From: an uncultured Allobosea sp.
GTDB taxonomy: Bacteria > Pseudomonadota > Alphaproteobacteria > Rhizobiales > Beijerinckiaceae
Direction of reading: 5' to 3'
Assembly: GCF_945957345.1 (NCBI RefSeq)
Contig: NZ_CAMFKW010000004.1
Location: 62,001-126,000, forward strand
DNA: 64,000 nt
Shown here one piece after another: positions 8,490 through 15,891 of the stretch. A program made the position numbers and the translations under genes. The stretch's first letter is position 1; each line of letters starts with the position of its first letter. The notes under the pieces are model-generated. The model was not told where the DNA came from. It was given only the letters and a program-made list of their open reading frames with translations, and did not search any database.

Positions 8490-9521
8490 ATGAGGATTTC
8501 ATTCAGATCGGGCTTGGCCGCCGCCGCTCTGGCGGTCGCCGCGGCCGTTTCCGCGCCGGCCGAGGCCGGGCCGACGCTCGACGCGGTCCGCAAGCGCGGC
8601 GAGGTCGTCTGCGGCGTCAGCACCGGCATCGGCGGCTTCTCGATCGCCGATAGCTCCGGCCGCTGGACCGGGTTGACCACCGATTTCTGCCGCGCCGTAT
8701 CGGCGGCGGTTTTGGGTGACGCGGCGAAGGAGAAATTCGTCCCGCTCAGCCCGCAGCAGCGTTTCACCGCCCTGCAATCGGGCGAGATCGACATGCTCAC
8801 CACCGTCGCGACCTGGACGCTGACGCGCGACGCCTCCCTCGGCCTGCTCTATGCCGGCGTCTATTTCTATGACGGCCAGGGTTTCCTTGTGCCGAAATCG
8901 CTCGGCCTGAAAAGCGCGCTGGAGCTCGACGGCGCCAGCATCTGCACCGCCACCGGCACGACGAGCGAGCTCAACCTCGCCGATTACTTCCGCGCCAACG
9001 GCAAGAAGTTCACGCCGGTCGTGTTCGAGGCCCAGAACGAGGCGCGCGCCGCGTTCTTCAGTGGCCGCTGCCAGGCTTTCTCGGCCGACATGTCCTATCT
9101 CTCCTCGGTCCGCGCCTCGGACGCGCCGAACCCCGACGAGTGGCAGATCCTGCCCGAGATGATCTCGAAGGAGCCGCTCGGCCCGGTCGTCGCCCGCAAC
9201 GACCTCGATTGGTATACCGCCGTCAAATGGGTGATGATGGCGCTGATCGAGGCGGAGGAGAAAGGCATCACCGCCGCCAATGTCGATCAGATGAAGGATA
9301 GCCAGAACCCGGAGATCAAGCGCCTGCTTGGCACCGCCGGCGACATGGGGCAGAGGCTGGGGCTCGATCCGGCCTGGGCCTATCGCGCGATCAAGCGCGT
9401 CGGCAATTACGGCGAGATATTCGAGCGCAATGTCGGCCCCAAGACGTCGCTGCGCATGCAGCGCGGCGCAAATGCCCTGTGGACCCAGGGTGGGCTGATG
9501 TACGCGATGCCGACGCGCTGA
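8490..9521 (+). CDS. amino-acid ABC transporter substrate-binding protein, AapJ-like
   Basis: A 343-residue periplasmic solute-binding protein of the general L-amino-acid (AapJ/BztA) type. Residues 1-26 form a Sec signal peptide ending SAPAEAG. The mature part begins TLDAVRKRGEVVCGVSTG, and the motifs FCRAVSAAVLGD, RFTALQSGEIDML and TATGTTSELNLADYFR are typical of this subgroup. The ATG at 8490 has GGGGAGGA just upstream; the longer frame starting near 8454 would hide the signal peptide. It is followed one base later by the first permease gene. Given the kynureninase upstream, the ligand is probably an amino acid or kynurenine-like compound, but this is inference. Confidence 0.88.
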   Translation: MRISFRSGLAAAALAVAAAVSAPAEAGPTLDAVRKRGEVVCGVSTGIGGFSIADSSGRWTGLTTDFCRAVSAAVLGDAAKEKFVPLSPQQRFTALQSGEIDMLTTVATWTLTRDASLGLLYAGVYFYDGQGFLVPKSLGLKSALELDGASICTATGTTSELNLADYFRANGKKFTPVVFEAQNEARAAFFSGRCQAFSADMSYLSSVRASDAPNPDEWQILPEMISKEPLGPVVARNDLDWYTAVKWVMMALIEAEEKGITAANVDQMKDSQNPEIKRLLGTAGDMGQRLGLDPAWAYRAIKRVGNYGEIFERNVGPKTSLRMQRGANALWTQGGLMYAMPTR

Positions 9522-9522
9522 G

Positions 9523-10698
9523 ATGAGCGCCCTCGCGATCTCGCCGACGCGGCTGGCGCGAGGCCGTCACGACCCGGCTTTCCGCGCGCTGGCGACGCAG
9601 CTGATCGTACTGGCCATGCTGGCCGGCACCGTCGCCTTCCTGGCCATGAACCTCGCCGGCAATCTCGAAGCGCGCTCGATCCGCACGGGCTTCGGCTTCC
9701 TCTGGCAGGCGGCCGGCTTCGAGATCGGGCAGAGCCTCATCGCCTATGGCCCGAGCGCGAGCTTTGGCCGGGCGCTGCTTGTCGGCCTGCTCAACACGCT
9801 CGTCGTCGCCTCGCTCGGCATCGTGCTGTCGACGCTCGCCGGCTTCGTCGTGGGTATCGCCAGCCTGTCGCGCAATCCGCTGGTCAGCCCGCTGGCACGG
9901 CTCTATGTCGAGCTCATCCGCAACACGCCGCTCCTATTGCAGCTCTATCTCTGGTACGCGGTCCTCACCCAGATGCTGCCGGCCGCATCGGCCGCGCCGC
10001 AACTGCTTCCGGGCGTCTATCTCGCCAAGAGCGGTTTGCATTTTCCGGTGCTGCAGCATGGCGCCTGGTTGATCCCGGCGGCAGGGCTTGCCGGCCTCAT
10101 CGCCTGGGCCGGCCATGGCGTCTGGGCGCGCCGCAGGGCCGCGCAGACAGGAGCACCTGCGAAGCTCTGGCCCGGCCTGCTATTGCTCCTGCTCCCGCTC
10201 GTCGCCGTGGCGCTCGAACGCGCCGTCAGCGCCTCCTTCGACATGCCGCACCTGACCCGCTTCGGCTTCTCCGGCGGCGGGATGATCACGCCGGAGCTGA
10301 CGGCGCTGCTGATCGGCCTGTCGCTCTACAATGCCGCCTTCGTCGGCGAGATCCTGCGCGGCGGCATTCTCTCGGTCGGTCGCGGGCAGCTCGAGGCGGC
10401 GGCCGCGCTCGGCTTGAGCCGGGGCCAGACCTTGCGCCTCGTGGTGATCCCGCAGGCGATGAAGGTCGCGGTGCCGCCGCTCGCCAGCCAATATCTCAAT
10501 CTGGCCAAGAACACCTCGCTCGCCATCGCGATCGGCTATCCCGACCTGATGTCGATCGGGAACACGATCATCAACCAGACCGGCCAGGCGGTCGAGGTGA
10601 TCGCGATCCTGATGAGCCTGTACCTGACGCTGAGTCTGGCAATCTCGACCTTCATGAACTGGTACAATGCCCGCGTCGCGCTCCAGGGGGCGTCATGA
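9523..10698 (+). CDS. amino-acid ABC transporter permease, AapQ-like
   Basis: A 391-residue inner-membrane permease of the AapQ/BztB type, longer than ordinary HisQ-type permeases because of an extended periplasmic insertion between the first helices. It has about eight hydrophobic segments. The EAA-like loop is readable as LEAAAALGLSRGQTLRLVVIPQAMKV (shown here only as motif context), contacting the ATPase. LYVELIRNTPLLLQLYLWY marks the permease core. It starts one base after the binding-protein stop and overlaps the next permease by ATGA (10695-10698). A second, partial AapQ-like gene lies at the right edge of the window. Confidence 0.87.
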   Translation: MSALAISPTRLARGRHDPAFRALATQLIVLAMLAGTVAFLAMNLAGNLEARSIRTGFGFLWQAAGFEIGQSLIAYGPSASFGRALLVGLLNTLVVASLGIVLSTLAGFVVGIASLSRNPLVSPLARLYVELIRNTPLLLQLYLWYAVLTQMLPAASAAPQLLPGVYLAKSGLHFPVLQHGAWLIPAAGLAGLIAWAGHGVWARRRAAQTGAPAKLWPGLLLLLLPLVAVALERAVSASFDMPHLTRFGFSGGGMITPELTALLIGLSLYNAAFVGEILRGGILSVGRGQLEAAAALGLSRGQTLRLVVIPQAMKVAVPPLASQYLNLAKNTSLAIAIGYPDLMSIGNTIINQTGQAVEVIAILMSLYLTLSLAISTFMNWYNARVALQGAS

Positions 10699-11744
10699 TC
10701 GGCGCTGCCCTCTCCCTGCGGGCGCGCCTGTTCGGCAGCATCGGCAACACGCTGCTGACCGTCGCGATGCTCGCCCTGTTCGCCAGCTATCTGCCCGTGC
10801 TGCTGCGCTGGGCTGTATTCGACGCGACCTGGTGGTCGGCCTCTCCCGCCGCCTGCCGTGCCGCGGGCGGCGCGTGCTGGGCCTTCGTCCACGAGAAGTT
10901 CCGCCTCGTACTGTTCGGCCGCTATCCGTTCGAGGAGCAATGGCGCCCCTTGATCGCCCTGCTGCTGACCATCGTGCTGGTGCTGGCGGGCTGCTCGCTA
11001 CGCTTCGGCTGGCGCAGCGTGGTGGCCGGTGCGCTCGCGGGGCTTCTGGCAGTGATCGTGCTGATGCGTGGCGGCGTGCTCGGCCTCAGCCTCGTGCCGA
11101 CCGATCTCTGGGGCGGTTTGCCATTGACCGTCTTCCTCGCCGTCGGCGGCATCATCGGCGCCTTTCCGATCGCGGTCGCACTGGCGCTCGGCCGACGCTC
11201 CGAACTCGGCGTCATTCGGGGCATCTCGGTCGTCTATATCGAGATGGTGCGCGGGGTGCCGCTGGTCAGCGTCCTGTTCATGGCGTCCTTCATGATTCCG
11301 CTCTTCCTGCCCGGGAAATTGCAGGTCGACGTGCTGCTGCGGGCGTTGATCGCGATCACGCTGTTCAGTGCGGCCTATCTGGCGGAAGCCATTCGCGGCG
11401 GTCTGCAAGCGGTTCCGGATGGACAAGAGCAGGCGGCCAAGTCGCTCGGCCTTGGCTATTGGCAGACATCGCTGCTGATCGTCGTGCCGCAGGCGTTGCG
11501 CCTTGCCATTCCCGCCATTGCCAACCTGTTCATCGGCCTGTTCAAGGACACGTCACTGGTCGGCATCGTCGGCCTCACCGATCTCCTCCTCGCGACCAAG
11601 CAGGCGCTCGGCGATCCGCAATGGCGCAGCTTCTCCCTCGAAGCCTATCTCTTCGTCGCCCTGCTCTATGTCGCGTTCTGCTCCTTCATCTCGCTCTACA
11701 GCCGGATGCTGGAGAAGCGAACACGACAACACCGGTCGAGCTGA
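10695..11744 (+). CDS. amino-acid ABC transporter permease, AapM-like
   Basis: A 349-residue inner-membrane permease, the partner of the AapQ-like protein in a heterodimeric channel. The core motif YIEMVRGVPLVSVLFMASF (about residues 178-196) and the EAA loop with GLQAVPDGQEQAAKSLGLG followed by IVVPQALRLAIP are readable. The N-terminal segment with two cysteines (PAACRAAGGACW) is typical of AapM. Translation is coupled to the upstream gene by the 4-base overlap. No ATP-binding (AapP) gene follows: the next plus-strand gene is a CusF-like protein, so the ATPase must come from elsewhere. Confidence 0.87.
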   Translation: MIGAALSLRARLFGSIGNTLLTVAMLALFASYLPVLLRWAVFDATWWSASPAACRAAGGACWAFVHEKFRLVLFGRYPFEEQWRPLIALLLTIVLVLAGCSLRFGWRSVVAGALAGLLAVIVLMRGGVLGLSLVPTDLWGGLPLTVFLAVGGIIGAFPIAVALALGRRSELGVIRGISVVYIEMVRGVPLVSVLFMASFMIPLFLPGKLQVDVLLRALIAITLFSAAYLAEAIRGGLQAVPDGQEQAAKSLGLGYWQTSLLIVVPQALRLAIPAIANLFIGLFKDTSLVGIVGLTDLLLATKQALGDPQWRSFSLEAYLFVALLYVAFCSFISLYSRMLEKRTRQHRSS

Positions 11745-11812
11745 CACGCTGTCCGGGTCCTCAGGCCCGACCGGGATTTTGCGAGGCGCCGACAAGGCCC
11801 CGAGGTCTTCGC

Positions 11813-12370
11813 CTACAATCGGGGCGCATCGCTCCGCGTAGGGCGATCGAGCCTCGGTAGGGAAACGATGACACGCAAGCCGCCTTCGGACCGGTTTTCT
11901 AGGGCGATCGAGCCTTCATGCGATTGCGCGACAGCCTGGGCAATCGTGAGGCCGAGGCCGGAGCCGCCGGTTTCCCGGCCACGTGACTTTTCCAGACGCA
12001 CGAAGGGATGGAAGACGCGCCCGATCTCGGCCGGCGGGATCCCCGGTCCCTGATCCTCGACCGTGACGACGACCTGGCCGTTGGCTTCGGTGATCGCGAC
12101 GTCAGCCGACGCGCCATATTTGACCGCGTTGCCTATGATGTTCGAGAAAGCCCGCTTCAGCGGCAAGACGCGCCCCAAAATCGGCGCCGCGTTCAAGCCC
12201 GTCAGGCTGATTTTGTGTCCCTGGTCGAGATGCTCGTCGACGATGGTCTCGATGACGGACGCCAGGTCGATCGGCCGGGCTGCTTCGCTCGACACGCCGC
12301 CGCGCAGGTATTCCAGCGTCGAGTCGATCATCTCCTCCATCTCGCGAGGCCGGCATGACCGGCAAGATCA
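11813..12370 (-). pseudogene. truncated sensor histidine kinase (ATPase domain remnant)
   Basis: The readable frame (ATG at 12340) encodes 175 residues: the last helix of a dimerisation domain (EEMIDSTLEYLR) and a HATPase_c domain with N box NIIGNAVKYGA, G1 box EDQGPGIP, F box FHPFVRLEKS and G2 box GGSGLGLTIAQA. The phospho-accepting His (H box), HAMP, sensor and membrane parts are absent: an in-frame stop at 12368-12370 lies just upstream, and the neighbouring DNA shows no kinase homology in other frames. No response-regulator gene is near. It looks like the 3' end of a broken two-component gene, perhaps linked to the adjacent metal genes. A standalone ATPase protein is less likely. Confidence 0.7.
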
Positions 12371-12406
12371 TCGTCAAGTGAATGCTCTCAGCGAAAGGAC
12401 ATCCTC

Positions 12407-12685
12407 ATGTTGAAGACTGCCGCAAGTCTGGCTTTCCTCATCGCCGCGCTGCCGGCTGCCGCCCAGTCGGTCAGCGGCACCGTCACCAAGGTCGACGAGG
12501 TCCAGGGCAAGCTCACCATCAATCACGGCCCGATCAAGAATCTCGACATGGACGCCCTGACCATGGTGTTCAAAGCGGCCGATCCCACCATGTTGAAGGG
12601 GCTCAAGGCCGGGACCAAGATCAAGTTCGACGCTGATCGGGTCAAAGGCCAGATCACCGTGACCAAGTTCCAGAAGGCGAAGTGA
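12407..12685 (+). CDS. CusF-like periplasmic copper-binding protein
   Basis: A 92-residue exported protein. Residues 1-20 form a signal peptide (MLKTAASLAFLIAALPAAAQ), then a CusF/YdeI beta-barrel domain: GTVTKVDEVQGKLTINHGPI, followed by LDMDALTMVFKAADPTML. The His and Met residues correspond to the metal-binding set of CusF, which binds Cu(I)/Ag(I) in the periplasm and hands it to efflux systems or buffers it. The stop overlaps the GTG start of the next gene (GTGA at 12682-12685). No CusCBA efflux genes are nearby. Confidence 0.83.
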   Translation: MLKTAASLAFLIAALPAAAQSVSGTVTKVDEVQGKLTINHGPIKNLDMDALTMVFKAADPTMLKGLKAGTKIKFDADRVKGQITVTKFQKAK

Positions 12686-12975
12686 CGATATCGAAGGAGG
12701 GCGGGCGGCTCAGGCTCGCCCGCTTTCGCCTCAAAGCGGTGTTGGTCGGAGCCGTCGCAGCGAGCTCAGTTGCTTCGGCCTCCGATGCCGACCTGCAAAG
12801 GGCACTCCTCGACAGCGCTTGCGCGGCGCCACGGATCGAGACGCTCATGCAGCAAGGCGATCTCGTCGCCTATCGCTCCAATTGCCTGGGTACTTCGCAC
12901 AAGATCATCACCATCGTGTGCGGTAAGGGGCGATGCAGCCCAAGCCCTTCGATGGGCAACCGCGATCGCCCGTGA
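12682..12975 (+). CDS. small exported protein of unknown function
   Basis: A 97-residue open frame coupled by a GTGA overlap to the CusF-like gene. The N-terminus (RLKAVLVGAVAASSVASA) looks like a signal peptide or single membrane helix with cleavage near residue 34. The mature part has three cysteines (SACAAP, SNCLG, IVCGKGRC makes four in all), which suggests a disulphide-bonded or metal-binding periplasmic protein. I do not recognise a family. Translational coupling and the neighbours are the main support for it being real; a GTG start and the short length leave doubt. Confidence 0.5.
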   Translation: MTISKEGGRLRLARFRLKAVLVGAVAASSVASASDADLQRALLDSACAAPRIETLMQQGDLVAYRSNCLGTSHKIITIVCGKGRCSPSPSMGNRDRP

Positions 12976-13037
12976 CATACCGCTTGACCTTCCTATGATG
13001 GGCAGGAGCAGGCTCCTGACATCGCCACATCGAAAGG

Positions 13038-13301
13038 ATGATGCAGATGTGCTCCTGCCAACAGCATGCAAACCCCGTAACCGAGACGACAGTGCCAGCC
13101 GGCGATTCGGTGACCTTTCAGGTCGAGGACATGACCTGCGGCCATTGCGCCGGCAGGATCAGGGGCGCCATCGAGACCAGGCTGCCGGGAACGACGGTGA
13201 CCGCCGATCCCGACTCCAAACGCGTGAGCGTGCTGGGTTCGCCCGACCGCGCCGCGATCAAGGCCGCCGTCGCGGCTGCGGGCTATACGGCGAGCCTCTG
13301 A
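13038..13301 (+). CDS. heavy-metal-associated (HMA) domain protein, CopZ-like
   Basis: An 87-residue cytosolic metallochaperone-like protein. The HMA domain covers about residues 24-86: VTFQVEDMTCGHCAGRIRGAIE carries the MTCGHC copper site, and the rest follows the ferredoxin-like fold to AAVAAAGYTASL. The N-terminus adds MCSCQQHANP, a second Cys/His cluster not found in ordinary CopZ. Three ATG codons occur in frame (13038, 13041, 13047). AAAGG at 13033-13037 spaces best with 13047, so the true protein may be three residues shorter. It is likely to shuttle copper, but no P1B-type ATPase is in the window. Confidence 0.82.
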   Translation: MMQMCSCQQHANPVTETTVPAGDSVTFQVEDMTCGHCAGRIRGAIETRLPGTTVTADPDSKRVSVLGSPDRAAIKAAVAAAGYTASL

Positions 13302-13373
13302 CGGCTCGGTTGACGATAGACGAGCCAGCCCTGATCGCCGGTTCGTCCCCCGAAGGGCGCAAGCGGGGCAAGT

Positions 13374-13892
13374 ATGAATGCGGTTATGGAAGGAAAGGTC
13401 GTGACGAACGAAAACCCATCAACGCGCCGCGCAGCGATGCGCGGCCTGGCGCAGGCGGTGGCCGGCTTGATGCTGTGGCGCCCCGCCATCGCTGCCGAGA
13501 CCTTGCCGAAGATGACCGTGACGCGCGATCCGAACTGTGGCTGCTGCGGCGCCTGGGTCACGCATGTGAAGGCCGCTGGCTTCCCGGTCGAGGTGATCGA
13601 GATCGACGATGTCGCGCCGCTCAAGACGAAGCTCGGCGTGCCCGATGCGCTCACCTCCTGCCATACCGCGGAGATCGGCGGCTACGTCGTCGAGGGTCAT
13701 GTCCCGGCTGACGCGATCAAGCGCCTGCTGGCCGAGCGCCCCAAGGCAACCGGCCTTGCGGTTGCCGGCATGCCCGTCGGCGCGCCGGGCATGGAGGTCC
13801 GCGGACAGGCGCCGGACCCATACGAGGTCGTCATCTTCTCGGCCGGCCGGCAGACCATATTCGCGCGTTACCGGGGGCTCGATCAGATTTGA
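13374..13892 (+). CDS. DUF411 domain-containing metal-associated protein
   Basis: A 172-residue exported protein. Residues 1-37 hold a signal with a twin-arginine-like start (TRRAAMRGLAQAVAGLML). The DUF411 domain follows: MTVTRDPNCGCCGAWVTHVKA with the CGCC cluster, then SCHTAEIGGYVVEGHVPAD and a C-terminal GMPVGAPGMEV segment. DUF411 proteins are regularly found beside copper and other metal resistance genes and are thought to bind metal through the cysteines; a molecular role is not settled. It is the last of four small metal-type genes in a row (12407-13892). The next gene is convergent. Confidence 0.8.
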   Translation: MNAVMEGKVVTNENPSTRRAAMRGLAQAVAGLMLWRPAIAAETLPKMTVTRDPNCGCCGAWVTHVKAAGFPVEVIEIDDVAPLKTKLGVPDALTSCHTAEIGGYVVEGHVPADAIKRLLAERPKATGLAVAGMPVGAPGMEVRGQAPDPYEVVIFSAGRQTIFARYRGLDQI

Positions 13893-13914
13893 TCCGGCTT
13901 ACGGCCCTGAATGC

Positions 13915-14256
13915 CTAGGGCACAAAATCCTGGCGCATGGGCGTGAAGACGTCGACGAGGATGCCGGCCTCGATATTGACGGCGCCGTGGACCGCGTCAG
14001 GCGGCACGGTGAAGCTGTCTCCGGCGACGAGGCGCTCTGTGCGGCCGGAGATGGTGATGTCGAAGACGCCGCTCTCGACCAGCGAGCACTGGATATGCGG
14101 ATGGCTGTGTGCCGGGCCGATCGCGCCGGCCTCGAAGCGCACGCGCACCATCATGACCTCGTCGCGATATGTCAGGATCTTGCGTGTCACGCCGCCGCCC
14201 GCCGGCTCCCAGCCGAGATCGGCGTCGCGAGCGAAGGGCTCGTTCTTACGGTCCAT
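13915..14256 (-). CDS. kdgF: cupin protein, KdgF-like (unsaturated uronate ring-opening)
   Basis: A 113-residue single-cupin protein. The metal site is visible in AHSHPHIQ (about residues 50-57) and PDAVHGAVN (about 88-96). KdgF proteins speed conversion of 4,5-unsaturated uronates, the products of pectate and alginate lyases, into linear keto-sugars. The length matches KdgF. It is the last gene of a minus-strand operon, 12 bp after kduD, where the two following steps of the pathway are encoded. The assignment rests on motif and context together. Confidence 0.8.
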   Translation of the reverse strand: MDRKNEPFARDADLGWEPAGGGVTRKILTYRDEVMMVRVRFEAGAIGPAHSHPHIQCSLVESGVFDITISGRTERLVAGDSFTVPPDAVHGAVNIEAGILVDVFTPMRQDFVP

Positions 14257-14268
14257 GTCGGGTCTCTC

Positions 14269-15045
14269 TCAGCGCGCGAGCCAGCCGCCATCGACCGGCA
14301 GCACGACGCCATGGATATAGGCGGCCGCATCCGAGGCGAGGAACACGGCAGCACCGCCGATCTCCTGCGGCTTGCCCCAATGACCCGCCGGGATGCGGCT
14401 GAGGATGGCGGCGTTGCGCTTGGGGTCGGCGCGGAGGGCTTCCGTGTTGTTGGTGACGAAATAGCCTGGCGCGATCGCGTTGACGTTGATGCCCCTGCCT
14501 GCCCATTCGCAGGCCAGCAGACGCGTGAGACCCGCGAGCCCGCTCTTTGATGCGGTGTAGGAGGGGATGCGGATGCCGCCCTGGAAGGAGAGCAGCGAGG
14601 CGATATTGATGACCTTGCCGCCCTTGCCGTCGGCCAGCATGCGCTTCGCCACGCCCTGCGTCAGGAAGAAAGTCGACTTGAGATTCACGTCCATCACCGC
14701 GTCCCAATCGGCTTCGGTGAAGTCGATGGCGTCGGCGCGTCGGATGATGCCCGCATTATTGACGAGAATGTCGAGCCGCGAGCCGTCGTCTTTCGCGGCA
14801 GCCTCAGCCTCTTCCACGATGCGTCCGACCGGCTCCAGCGTCGCGAGGTCGGCCGTGATCTCATGGAAGGGCTTGCCGGTCTCGGCGACCAGCGCCTTGG
14901 TCTCGGCCATGCTGGAACGGCCGACCGCGACGATGCCGGCGCCGGCCTCGGCGAGCGCGACCGCGATCGCCTGGCCGAGGCCCGTATTGGCGCCCGTGAC
15001 GATCGCGGTCCGACCGTTCAGATCGAAGGGAGAGCCGTTAGACAT
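14269..15045 (-). CDS. kduD: 2-dehydro-3-deoxy-D-gluconate 5-dehydrogenase (SDR family)
   Basis: A 258-residue short-chain dehydrogenase. It shows the cofactor motif GANTGLGQAIAVAL (about residues 18-31), the NNAGII motif (about 95), and the catalytic Ser with YTASKSG (about 158-164). Together with KduI it turns 4-deoxy-5-keto-uronate into 2-keto-3-deoxygluconate (KDG), which enters central metabolism. It overlaps kduI by one base (TGATG at 15043-15047), giving translational coupling. The KDG kinase and aldolase genes are not in this window. Confidence 0.88.
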   Translation of the reverse strand: MSNGSPFDLNGRTAIVTGANTGLGQAIAVALAEAGAGIVAVGRSSMAETKALVAETGKPFHEITADLATLEPVGRIVEEAEAAAKDDGSRLDILVNNAGIIRRADAIDFTEADWDAVMDVNLKSTFFLTQGVAKRMLADGKGGKVINIASLLSFQGGIRIPSYTASKSGLAGLTRLLACEWAGRGINVNAIAPGYFVTNNTEALRADPKRNAAILSRIPAGHWGKPQEIGGAAVFLASDAAAYIHGVVLPVDGGWLAR

Positions 15046-15881
15046 CAGCGCAGGTCTCCGGTCGCGACCATGTCCATGTCGGTGTAGTCGACATTGTCGC
15101 CGCCCATGCCCCAGATGAAGGAATAGGCCTTCGTCCCGACGCCGGAATGGATCGACCAGCCGGGCGAGAGGATCGCCTGCTCGTTGGCGACGACGAGATG
15201 GCGGGTCTCCTGCGGCTCGCCCATCAGGTGGAAGACGCGGGCGTCGGCAGGGACGTCGAAATAGAGATAGATCTCGCAGCGCCGGTCATGGGTATGCGAG
15301 GGCATCGTGTTCCAGATGCTGCCTTCCTCCAGCGTGGTCACGCCCATGACGAGCTGGCAGGTCTCGCAGGTTCCGGGAATGATGTACTGGCGGATGATGC
15401 GCTTGTTGGCCGTCGCCTGCTCGCCGAGTGCCAGGATTTTGGCGTCGGCCTCGCGGATCACCTTGGTCGGGTGCACGGCATGGGCCGGGGTGGAGAGTAG
15501 ATAGAACTTCGCCGGGTTCGACGCATCGTCGCTGGCGAAGGAGACTTCGCCCGCTTCCTTGCCGATATAGAGCGCGTCTCGCTTGGCGAGAGCATAGTCC
15601 TTGCCGCCGACGGAGACCTTGCCGGGGCCGCCGACATTGACGATGCCGAGCTCGCGCCGCTTCAGGAAGGCATCGGTGCCGACCGCCTTCGGGACCGGCA
15701 AGGTGACGGCTTTGCTGGTCGGCATGGCGCCGCCGACGATGACGCGGTCGAGATGGCTGTAGGTCAGCCTGACCTCGCCGGGGACAAACAGCGTCTCGAT
15801 CAGGAAGTGGCGCCGCAGCTCCGCCGTGTCGAAGCCCTTGACGGCCTCGGGGTGCGAAACCTGGCGAATCTCGATGGTCAT
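15045..15881 (-). CDS. kduI: 5-dehydro-4-deoxy-D-glucuronate isomerase
   Basis: A 278-residue bicupin zinc isomerase converting 5-keto-4-deoxyuronate to 2,5-diketo-3-deoxygluconate in pectin breakdown. Zinc ligands are readable in PSHTHDRRCEIYLYFDV (H-x-H and the following Glu) and in SIHSGVGTKAYSFIWGM (His). The C-terminus (GDNVDYTDMDMVATGDLR) is the standard KduI ending. The ATG at 15881 is chosen over a longer frame because the N-terminus MTIEIRQVSHPEAVKGFDT matches the family; the extension would run into the upstream transporter gene. It lies 10 bp after dctM. Confidence 0.92.
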   Translation of the reverse strand: MTIEIRQVSHPEAVKGFDTAELRRHFLIETLFVPGEVRLTYSHLDRVIVGGAMPTSKAVTLPVPKAVGTDAFLKRRELGIVNVGGPGKVSVGGKDYALAKRDALYIGKEAGEVSFASDDASNPAKFYLLSTPAHAVHPTKVIREADAKILALGEQATANKRIIRQYIIPGTCETCQLVMGVTTLEEGSIWNTMPSHTHDRRCEIYLYFDVPADARVFHLMGEPQETRHLVVANEQAILSPGWSIHSGVGTKAYSFIWGMGGDNVDYTDMDMVATGDLR

Positions 15882-15891
15882 GGTCGGTCCT

